DNA of 50,334 nucleotides from the IMG/VR virus record IMGVR_UViG_3300030109_003574, positions 5,382 through 55,715 of that record. One strand, given 5' to 3'. Below the pieces are notes generated by a model. The model was not told the DNA's origin. It saw only the letters and a list, made by a program, of their open reading frames with translations, and made no database searches. Below are positions 26,197 to 36,100 of this stretch, piece by piece. The position numbers and the translations under genes are program-made. This DNA is from a virus. How positions within the stretch are numbered: the stretch's first letter is position 1; every line of letters begins with the position of its first letter.

Positions 26197-26916
26197 ATGG
26201 CTTATATACCTTTAGCAACAGAAGCTTTTATTAATAATTTAAATGATATAAACTTTTCAGTACAAGTAAGAGATTTATTATACTGTAACCCTATTAATTC
26301 TCAAAGTTTAGGTAATTTTACCGTATATAATACAACAAAATTAATAGGTGAAATTACAGAAATTAACCAAGGAACTTCTCATGTTTGTTCTATAACAGGA
26401 GTACAACATAGTTCTGGCGCTGCTGACGACGGTAGATATTTTTTCTTTGAAGTGCAAGATATGAATAATGTTTTAAGCCAAAACTATGTTAATGCAACTA
26501 TATATAATATATCTCATTATAGAAATAATCAGTTAATATACACTGGACCTGTTAAACTCTGGAACCAAACTAGTATTAATTCTGGAGGATCATCTCCGTC
26601 TGGTGGTTCTACAAAAGGTCATGGTAGATATGCACCATATTCTACTTCTGCACCAGGTGATTGGCAAGTTGGAGATGTTATTACAGTAGACGCTTCTATA
26701 GGTTTTAATTATACTTCTCAGGGTTTAACAAGTACTCAAGTAGAAAGCACTTTTGCATTATCACCTCAAAGTTTTATTACTTTTAAAAAGAGTTTGTCAG
26801 CAAATAGTAATAGTTTAAAAGGTTATTTTGCTTTGTGTAATTTTGTAAATAATGATTTTAGCAATAAAAACGAACTTTTCTCTGTTAACTCACAAATAGC
26901 CTTTAGTAGTAAATAA
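26197..26916 (+). CDS. Predicted tail structural protein
   Basis: A 239-residue beta-rich protein with Asn/Ser/Thr-rich strands, no signal peptide, and no motif I recognise. A Gly/Ser linker (SGGSSPSGGSTKGHGRYAPY, about 128-147) divides it into two domains. The C-terminal FITFKKSLSANSNSLKGYFALCNFVNNDF segment resembles a small beta sandwich. It lies between tail proteins and the cupin gene, so a tail-tip or fibre-adaptor role is plausible but unproven. Confidence 0.55.
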   Translation: MAYIPLATEAFINNLNDINFSVQVRDLLYCNPINSQSLGNFTVYNTTKLIGEITEINQGTSHVCSITGVQHSSGAADDGRYFFFEVQDMNNVLSQNYVNATIYNISHYRNNQLIYTGPVKLWNQTSINSGGSSPSGGSTKGHGRYAPYSTSAPGDWQVGDVITVDASIGFNYTSQGLTSTQVESTFALSPQSFITFKKSLSANSNSLKGYFALCNFVNNDFSNKNELFSVNSQIAFSSK

Positions 26917-26960
26917 AATGTAAAAACTGTGACTATATTAGGTATAAATTAAATTAAATT

Positions 26961-27452
26961 ATGCCTAAAAACGAATTACAAAAAATATTTGATGAATTAC
27001 CTGCTAAATCTTATAAAGAAAAAGTAAAACATATTGAAGATTATATAGTTAGCATTGCTGATGGAAAAAATATTGTTGGTGATAATACATGTTTAGTTTA
27101 TCCAGATTTTTGGGAATATAAACACTCTTTTGCTAACGGTATTTATATTAGAGAAATGAAAATGAAACAAGGGCAGTTAGGTTTTTCAGCAATACACAAA
27201 CATAGCTACGGTTTCTTTTTGTTATCAGGATTATTAGCGTCTTCAAAAGAACAAGGAATAGAAGAATTTGTGGCACCTTGTTATATAATATCTCCGCAAG
27301 GCGCTAAAAGAATAGTATATGCCGTTACAGACTGTACAATAGTTACAGTACATGCTAATCCAACTAATACACAAGATTTAAAAGAGTTAGAAAAGATAAA
27401 CGTAGTATTTAATTGGGATGAATACGACGAATATTTAAAAAATAAAAAATGA
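26961..27452 (+). CDS. Cupin-fold protein
   Basis: A 163-residue protein with a recognisable cupin core: YIREMKMKQGQLGFSAIHKHSYGFFLLSG, with His79 and His81 as the first metal-binding pair, a beta turn with EEFVAPCYIISPQGAKRIVY and a second-motif VTVHANP with His131. An N-terminal helical part (1-45) precedes it. Cupins bind a metal and small ligand or serve as structural barrels. Here the gene lies between tail and ejection genes, so it may be a virion component, but a metabolic role is possible. Substrate unknown. Leader AAATTAAATTAAATT before the ATG has no Shine-Dalgarno. Confidence 0.7.
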   Translation: MPKNELQKIFDELPAKSYKEKVKHIEDYIVSIADGKNIVGDNTCLVYPDFWEYKHSFANGIYIREMKMKQGQLGFSAIHKHSYGFFLLSGLLASSKEQGIEEFVAPCYIISPQGAKRIVYAVTDCTIVTVHANPTNTQDLKELEKINVVFNWDEYDEYLKNKK

Positions 27453-27477
27453 AAATATTAATTAAAATATATAAGAT

Positions 27478-28191
27478 ATGAGTTTTGGAGCAATAGGTGT
27501 GGCTGCTATTGGTGGTGTTATGGGTATGAAAGCCGCTGACAGGAATAGACAAGCTGCTAAAGAAATGGCTGATAAAGCTAGATTAGAAAGACAAAGGCAA
27601 CAAGAGGCTTTACAAATACAAAAAAATAAATTTAGGTCAACACGTATTGAAAATCCTTTTGCTAATATGCAGAATACTTATGAGGACTTAACAGTAAATC
27701 AACAGGCTTCTCAATTTCAAGCACAACAATTTGCTCAAAGTCAAGCTAATATAATGGGCCAACTAAGAGGCGCAGCTGGGACTAGTGGTATAGCTGGCTT
27801 AGCACAGACTTTAGCTAACCAAGGTGCTTTACAAACACAACGTATGTCAGCTAATATAGCACAACAAGAATCAGCTAATCAAAGGTTAAGAGCACAAGGT
27901 GCGGCTAATATTCAAACATACGAAAGACAAGGGCAGCAATATGTTCAACAAGGTATGTTAGATAGAGAGTCTACAATACTAGGTATGCAAATGGGTCAAA
28001 CTGCTGGTGCAAATCAAGCTTTTGCTCAAGCTCAAGCAAACCAAATGAGTGCTGATCTAGCACAGCAGCAAAATGTTGCTAATCTATTTGGTGCTACAGC
28101 TAGTGCTTTAGCTGCTAATCAAGAAGAAACAAGTGCAGCTATGGGTAAATTTGGTACATTTTTGAAAAACAAATTTCCTTTTATAGGATAG
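27478..28191 (+). CDS. Gln/Ala-rich internal virion (ejection) protein
   Basis: A 237-residue protein with an N-terminal Gly-rich hydrophobic segment (FGAIGVAAIGGVMGMKAA), then a long Gln/Ala-rich helical body (about 35-215) containing FRSTRIENPFANMQNTYEDLTVN and NIMGQLRGAAGTSGIAGLA, both typical of T7 gp14-like internal virion proteins of marine phages. It ends in FGTFLKNKFPF. A membrane-active N-terminus with an amphipathic body fits a protein released with the DNA to make a pore in the host envelope. It is the first of three consecutive genes of this class. Confidence 0.65.
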   Translation: MSFGAIGVAAIGGVMGMKAADRNRQAAKEMADKARLERQRQQEALQIQKNKFRSTRIENPFANMQNTYEDLTVNQQASQFQAQQFAQSQANIMGQLRGAAGTSGIAGLAQTLANQGALQTQRMSANIAQQESANQRLRAQGAANIQTYERQGQQYVQQGMLDRESTILGMQMGQTAGANQAFAQAQANQMSADLAQQQNVANLFGATASALAANQEETSAAMGKFGTFLKNKFPFIG

Positions 28192-28210
28192 TAAAATAAT
28201 ACAATAATAT

Positions 28211-30097
28211 ATGGCATCAGATAGTACATTAATAAAAGCAGCTTTTGCAGAGGCACAAGCTAAAGCATCTGGAGATGCTCCTGATTTAACAGGGGTTTAT
28301 ACAGCTAATAGAAATATAGTACAAGGATACAATAATTTAGTTATTAATGTCCTAGATATGTACAAAAAAAAGAAGCAAGTAGATCAAGATGATCTTGACT
28401 CACAGATGGAGATTTTTATAAACAAAGCAGAATTAGGCTTACAATCGCTGTATGATTTAGAAGAACCTATGCCAGATAGTTTTATAAATGAAATAGAAGA
28501 AGAGATATTTGAATTACAAGAGCAGTTTGAACTTGTTAATGCTATTGGTAAAGATGACACTAGAGAAAAAGAAAGATCAAGACGTGTTATAATGGGTAGG
28601 TTAAATAGAATTATATCGGGATCAACTAAAGTTAGAGGTAGTTTGCAAACACTTTTTGATAGATCAAAAGATATTAATACAAGAAGAGTTAATCCAGATA
28701 TATTACCACATGCTCTTAAAATTATTGATATAAAAAATTGGAACGATGAATCTAACTTATCATATAGTTTTGATGAAAACGGTCAAGTTTTATTTACAAC
28801 TGTAGACGAGAAAACAGGTGTTACTGTTACGTTAAGCATGGACGATTTAAATAAACATTTTCCTGCTAAAAATATAGAGTTTGAAACAACATTTTATAAT
28901 AATACTAAAACTCAACAAGAAAAAGGTATTCGTGATGCTCAAAATGGTACTTATGATTTTGATGTTGCGGCAAATAGATCTGATTATATATCTACTTTAG
29001 ATAATGAAAGATTTGACGATGTGGCTAATAGAAAGCTAGACAAGTTAGGTAATAAGTCGTTGTATGATGCGTTATTAGATGATATAGCAATACCTACAGC
29101 TGTATTAGATCAAATGTACGTTACTATTAACAATGAAAAAGTACCTTTAAGATCAATACCAGATTTTGCTGATTTAAACGTTGCCGACAGTACGGGAGTA
29201 GCTGACAATGTTTTAGATGCTAGTGATTTAACTAATTTTGCACAACAAATAGCAGCTTCTCAAGGTATTAGTCTTGAACAAGCTATGGATACAGAGCAGT
29301 TTAAAATGTTTGAAAATAACATGGACGCAATGCTAGATGCACTTACAAATTCTAAAAATCAAGCTTTTAATAAAGACGTTTCTTACAATTTACTTGCTGA
29401 TTATATGATTGGTTCTGAAGATGGTTCTAGACCTGGTATTCAACAGCAAATTTATGATTTAGCATATCAAAATATAACTGAAGAAAAAGCTAGAAATGAA
29501 GAAAATGATAGTTTAGAAGTAAATGGATTTACAACACCAAGAGGTCATAGAACAATGACACACATGGATTTAAAGTTTAGTCAATTCCAAAGAAACGATA
29601 AATATGTAGTTGATGAGTTTGCTAACCAATGGAGAAACCTTGGTAATAACATGTATTCTACAGTAATTCAAGTGCCAGATGGACAAGGAGGTTATACAAC
29701 TCAAACAGTAACTTTACAAAAAGGAGAACTAATGAGAAGTCAGTACTTTAACATGGGTGAATATTTAGATTATAAACATCCAAATGCTTATGTTACAGAA
29801 AAAGCTAAGCTATCTATAGATTTAAATACTGAAATGAGCTTTAACGATGGTGTTGCAGATATTAATAGGCCAGTAAAAGATTTTATAGGAAAACCAAAAA
29901 CATTTACTAAAGCTTTACAAGCAAGATATGTAGACGCTGCAGATAGAATAGTGTTTAAAAGCAGCACACCAGAAGTAATTTATATTAGAGCTGGAAATAA
30001 CCAAAATTACGCATTTAATATATCAACAGAAGAAGGTATGCAAAACTTACTAAATGCTATTATTAAAAATAATAAAATTTTTTATATAAAACCATAA
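28211..30097 (+). CDS. Internal virion/ejection protein (gp15-like position)
   Basis: A 628-residue soluble helical protein without signal peptide or transmembrane segments. It has an N-terminal helical domain with long charged helices (ESF-type segments near 75-105) and repeated Asp/Asn-rich linkers. The C-terminal part includes a FNDGVADINRPVKDFIG segment. No enzyme motif is seen. Its place between the gp14-like protein and the 2382-residue protein matches the gp14-gp15-gp16 series of T7-like phages, so it probably forms part of the ejected core. The assignment is positional. Confidence 0.55.
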   Translation: MASDSTLIKAAFAEAQAKASGDAPDLTGVYTANRNIVQGYNNLVINVLDMYKKKKQVDQDDLDSQMEIFINKAELGLQSLYDLEEPMPDSFINEIEEEIFELQEQFELVNAIGKDDTREKERSRRVIMGRLNRIISGSTKVRGSLQTLFDRSKDINTRRVNPDILPHALKIIDIKNWNDESNLSYSFDENGQVLFTTVDEKTGVTVTLSMDDLNKHFPAKNIEFETTFYNNTKTQQEKGIRDAQNGTYDFDVAANRSDYISTLDNERFDDVANRKLDKLGNKSLYDALLDDIAIPTAVLDQMYVTINNEKVPLRSIPDFADLNVADSTGVADNVLDASDLTNFAQQIAASQGISLEQAMDTEQFKMFENNMDAMLDALTNSKNQAFNKDVSYNLLADYMIGSEDGSRPGIQQQIYDLAYQNITEEKARNEENDSLEVNGFTTPRGHRTMTHMDLKFSQFQRNDKYVVDEFANQWRNLGNNMYSTVIQVPDGQGGYTTQTVTLQKGELMRSQYFNMGEYLDYKHPNAYVTEKAKLSIDLNTEMSFNDGVADINRPVKDFIGKPKTFTKALQARYVDAADRIVFKSSTPEVIYIRAGNNQNYAFNISTEEGMQNLLNAIIKNNKIFYIKP

Positions 30098-30105
30098 ATT
30101 AGAAT

Positions 30106-33100
30106 ATGAACGAATATTACAGCGTTGACGGTGTTACATATCGAATTACTTCTATTGAAGAAAAAAACAGACTTTTAAATAAGTTTCCAGATGCTATTTT
30201 AGTTAGTCGTGACCCTGTTGTGTCTAATGTTCCAAGTATTCCAGAAATTAAAGAGCTTAATTGGTTTGACGAGGTGTTTAAAGATTCTTGGTTTGGTAGA
30301 GGTAAACTGCAAGCTAGTACAACGGGTGAGTCTTTTAATTTATTAATGGAAGGCTCTCAAGTAACTTCAGAGTCTATAAATAATCTTATAGAAGCTACAA
30401 AATCTCAAAACTTAAACTATGTGCCTTCCCAAAGAATGAGGAAATTTCAAGAAAATTACCAAAAAAGAGGTGGTAGTTGGTGGGCTTTTGCTAAAGGTGT
30501 TTCAGAAGATCCTATGTTACTAGCAGAACTTTTTACTCAATCTTTAGGTACTCAAGTTGGTACTCTTTATGACTCTGAAGAAGCTCAAATAGCTACTGGA
30601 GCTGCATTTTTATCTACTTTTACAGGTAGTATGGCTTTGTCCAAAGGAGATTTAAGAGCAAAAGTTATTAAATCAGGTGGTCGTGGTTTGATGGTAGCAC
30701 AAGGTACACTTGTTTCGATAATGGAAAGCTCTTTAACGTTTTCGGAGTTAATACAAGAAGAGTTAAAAAAATCAAACGAAAACTGGACTGACGAAAATTT
30801 TGATGAATGGTTTACAGAAGAAAACATTAGAAATCTTTTAACTGGTTCACAAGGAAGTAGTATAAGATATAAGGCTATTGGAAGAGGTTTAACAATTGGT
30901 ACTATAGAAGCATTAACTACCGGTATTGCAGGAAAAGCAGTAACACGTACTTTAAGTAAACCAGGTAGAGCCACAAAAGTAAAAGCAATAGCAGCTGGAG
31001 CTGGTGTTGAAATGATTGGTGGTGGTACTGGTGAGGTAGCTGGTAGATTTGTAGCTGGTCAAGAAATGGATCCCGCTGAAATAGGTTTTGAAACTGTAAC
31101 TGGTTTAACTTCTACACCAATTTCTGTTTTGTATGGGCTAGGTACTTATAAAAAACCTGTGTATACGTTGAATAGTAATGAAGTTACGTTTGAAGAAATG
31201 AAAGACTTTATTGATAATGCAGATGATATTGATATTGCAAAAGCTAATATCAAAATGGAAAACGATATGACTGGCTTAAATGTAAAGGCTTATAAAAAAC
31301 AAAGTAGAGCTATTATAGAACAATCTATTGATGAAAAAATAACAGATAAAAAAGATAGAGAAACTTTAATAGAACTAGAAACAGAAAGACAACAGTTGTT
31401 ATCAGACAAAAAGAAAGAAGGAGCAGCACAATCAGTAGGAAATAAGCAAAACTTAGAGCGTGTGGAAAATGAAATATCAGCTATTATAGACAAATATGCT
31501 GGTGCTGTTGGTATTTTTAAAACAGAACAAGGGGCAGCTATATTACAAAGAAGAGGTGAAATAGCGTTAGATGAAACAATAAAATTTCTTGAAACTAATA
31601 AAAAGTTTGTTGGTAAAGATGTTGTTGTAGGTGAAGATATAAACGAAACTCAAAACGCATACAGAAAAGCAGCTGAAGAGTACAATAGAAAAAATCCTAA
31701 TGAAAAACAATATGATATAAACAAAGATATTACTAAATCAGATGGATTTGTTGTTGGCGATGTTATTGTTATTAATAAGCCTATAGCTGGTTTAACAGGT
31801 CAAATTAATGTTGGTGCGCATGAGCTTTTGCACGGTATTATAACAAAACATTTTAATTCTTTAGACACTAAAGGTAAAACAAAACTTATAACTGACTTTA
31901 GAAATACTATATCAAAAGAATCTGATGCTTATATATTAAAAGAATTAAGACGTAGAAAAAAAGCTGGCGAAACTGATTTAAATTTAAATACAACACAAGA
32001 GTGGTTAACTGTATATTCTGATGGTATAACTAAAGGTGAGATAACTTTTAACGAGAGTATTTCTGTAAAACTTAAAAACTTTTTACAAAATATATTTAGA
32101 AAATTTACATATAACAAAGAGTTTACAAGTGGTTTGGATACATATAACTTTATGCGTGGTTATCAAAAAAGCGTTGCCAAAGGTGGTGTTATAAGTAAAA
32201 GAGCCCAAAGAATTGCTGGGGGAGGCGCTGTCACTACAGAAGTTTTAGAGTCAAGATCAAAGGCCGCTGAAGCTGTTAATAAAATAGAACAACGTTTAAA
32301 AAACAAACTAAAGCAAGAAGGTAGAGATTATACTCAAGAAGAATTTAGAAAAAGTGATGAATTTAGAGATATATTTGATTCTGTAGTTGAGCCTGGTGGA
32401 GCTATAAACAATTACATTAAAAGTCTTGGCATGAGCCCAGAAAAGACTAAAAAAGTAATACAAAACGTTTCTGACAGGTTAATGAATTATAACCCGCAGG
32501 CAAAAAGAAAAACTGGCAGCAAAGAAGCTATAACTATTGGCGAGCAAATAATGTCTAGCACTATGTTTGGTAAGTTGGATGCTGCTAAAGAATTAGCTAC
32601 AAAAAGTAAAAAAGAAGGCAAAACAGTTAGAATAGACGCTGCAAAAAGAACTAAAGAAGGTGATACAACATTTGATATAGAAGACACAAGTACTCAAAAT
32701 GTTTTTTCAGAAACTGAAGATATATCTCTTGAAGCACAAGCTAGAGAAAAAGCAGATAAAGAAGCTGGCAAAACTAGAAAAACATCTAAACTTAGAAGAA
32801 AAATTGGTATAGAGACCGGAGGAAAAATATATAATTCAGTTTTAGACGCTGCTCGTCAAGCATTATTAAAAGCATATGAAGCGGGAACGTCAGTTAGAAA
32901 TATACAAAGAAAACTAAGAGATCAAGCTAGTGGTTATTTATTTAAAGAAATTAAAAACTTTTTAGGAACTAAAACATATGTTAGTAATTTAAGAAAGTTT
33001 GGTGAAGCTATTTTTGACTCTTTATTTACTGCTGATTTAGTGCAGTTAGAAAAAAACGTTCCTGATGATCAAAGAGTTTTTACTGAATTTGAAGAAAAAT

Positions 33101-36100
33101 TAACTAGAAAAGGTGATGTTGAAAAAGCTGTAAACGATGGTAGATTACCTCCAGAAGCAATAAATACTTATGATAGAGATAAGTCTGTTAACGTTTACAA
33201 AAAGAAAAAATATAATGAAGAAAAGTGGATGGCTTTCTTTGATATACCAACTATTAACCCGGTAACAGGTGCTAGATCTGGTAAAAGAGGAACTAGAAAA
33301 GATACTTTATCTAGACTATTATCTGGGTCACTTGCTTTTGATGCTATTCCACAGGTTGCTAGAGAACCAGAAGTTATAAAACGAAGAAAAGAGTTTGCTG
33401 AAATAAAAGGAGAATCTGATGCTATAAATAGCTTAGAACAATTAGCTGCTGAGATACATAGGCAAAAAGATATTGATTTTAGTTTTTCTGATTTATCACA
33501 GGCACAGAAAAACAAAACTGCTTTTTATTTTGAAGATGCTGCAAACAATTTATCTGGAATAGGACAACAGTTTGCAACAATAATAAGTGGATTATTAAAT
33601 GACGGTATTGATATACAAGAAGCTTATTTAGTTGCAAAAGAAAACACCGGTATTGATAGTGATGCTTTAGATATAATATTCAAACAAGGTAATTTTAACA
33701 AATCACATGTTGAAAATATAAAGTTTGGTATTAGTAAGTTTGGAGTAGCTAAAGTTAGAAAACTAGGGTACGATGCTTCTATAAAATATATTTCAAGACA
33801 ACTACAAGGAGTTAGAAGTTTAACAAAAAAAATAGAAATTATAAATGATTTTCTTGTAAATATAGGTAGATCAGCTAGAACAGCTGCTTTTATTGATAAA
33901 CTAACTAATATTACTAGTAATGAGTCTTTATTATTTGATTTTATTGACAAGCTTGGTGATGAACAAATTAGTAAAACATATAACTTGCAATCAGCACCTA
34001 TAAAAGGTAAAAGAATAGTATATACAGATCCTAGTACGAACACTGTGAAACCTGTGCCAATGTACGAAAATATTGAAAAAATAAAAAACAATGCTTATAA
34101 AAGTCAGGCAATAAGAGATAATATTAAAAAAGAGGCAAAGCTAGCTAGAGATTATATTGTTAAAATAATTAGCGACAAAACACTAAGTAAAGCAGAAAAA
34201 AAAGCTATAATAAAACTAATGGGTCAAGACCAAAGAGGAGCTTTAAGAAAATCTTTTAACCTAGGTATGTATATAGATCGTAATAAATTAGATTTAAATT
34301 CTGAGCAGACTATATTAGAACATGAATTAACTATTAGTGATACTACAAAAAAAATAAATGATGTTATTGATAATAACAAATCAATTGATGAATTAAGAAA
34401 AATTCTTGAAAGATCTCAAGTTCATATATTACCAAAACGTTTAGATAATATACTAACTAAAGAAGGTTTAAAGTATAAAGGTAGTTTTGAAAGATATCAA
34501 AATAAAAAGTTTAAAACAGAATTAAAAAAATTAATTGATAATGGTTCAATTAAAAACGTTCCAGTTGATATATTATTTAAAGAAAAAATAGATTTAAATA
34601 AAAAATCTAAAGCTGTATTACAATCTAGATCTGCTAATAAAGAAACAAAAGGTATTACTATTTTAGATTTTGATGATACTTTAGCTACAACAAAATCAAT
34701 GATTAAATTTGTTAGACCTGACGGTACTAAAGGAAAGTTAAACGCAGAGCAATATGCTAGTACTTACGAAGATTTATTAGGAAAAGGATATACATTTGAT
34801 TTTTCTGAATTTAATAAAGTTGTTGATGGTAAAAAAGCACCATTGTTTAATAAAGCTTTAAAGTTACAAAACAAATTTGGACCAGAAAATATGTTTGTTT
34901 TAACTGCTAGACCTCCTGAATCTGCTAAAGCAATATATAACTTTTTAAAATCTAACGGTCTTAATATACCGTTAAAAAATATCACAGGACTTGCGAACTC
35001 TACTGCAGAAGCAAAAGCACTTTGGGTTGCAGATAAAGCGTCTGAAGGTTATAATGATTTTTATTTTGCAGATGACGCTTTACAAAACGTACAAGCTGTA
35101 AAAAACATGTTAGATCAATTTGATGTTAAATCTAAAGTACAGCAAGCAAAAGTTCAGTTTAGTAACTCTATGGATAAAAGGTTTAATGATATATTAGAAG
35201 ATATAACAGGTATTGAATCTAAAAAAAGATTTGACACGGTAAAAGCTAGAAAGCGTGGAGAGAAAAAGGGTAGATTTAGATATTTTGTACCACCTTCACA
35301 CGAAGATTTTATAGGTTTATTATATAATTTTTTAGGCAAAGGTAAAAAAGGTGATGCAAATAGAAGTTTTTTTGAAGAAACATTAATTAGACCTTTAAAT
35401 AGAGCTTTTAGAGAAATAGACATGGTAAGACAAAGTGTTGCTAATGATTTTAAATCTTTAAATAAAAAACTTTTTCCTGATGTTAAGAAAATGCTTAATA
35501 AAGCAACACCTGATGGTGATTTTATATATGAAGATGCAATAAGAATTTATATATGGAGTAAACATGGTTATGAAATACCTGGTCTTTCTGCAATTGATCA
35601 AGAAAGACTAATTGATCTAGTATATGATAATGATGCTTTATACAATTATGCAGAAACACTAGATGCAATATCAAAGCAAGAAGCTTATGTACAACCTCAA
35701 GATGGTTGGGAAGGTGGAAATATAAGAACAGATTTAGACGAAGCTACTGGTAGAATAGGTAGAAAAAAACATTTAACTGAGTTTCTTGAAAACACAAGTA
35801 TAATTTTTTCAAAAGAAAATTTAAATAAAATAGAAGCTGGATTTGGTAAAGAAATGAGAGATTCTATAGAAGATATGCTTTATAGAATAGAGACTGGTAT
35901 AAATAGACCAAAAGGATCTAATGGAACTGTTAATAAATTTATGAACTTTTTAAATGGTTCTGTTGGTAGTGTTATGTTTTTTAATATGAGATCTGCTTTA
36001 CTACAGCAAATGTCTATTGTTAACTATATAAACTTTGCTGATAATAATATTTTTGCAGCAGCTAAAGCGTTCGCAAATCAAAAACAATTTTGGAAAGACT

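Noticed and set aside
26913-26957. Short frame IKCKNCDYIRYKLN between two genes, with a CxxC resembling the Cys micro-ORF at 4437
   Set aside because: Begins with ATA, not a usual start, so at best a decayed copy; 14 codons are too few to tell from chance.
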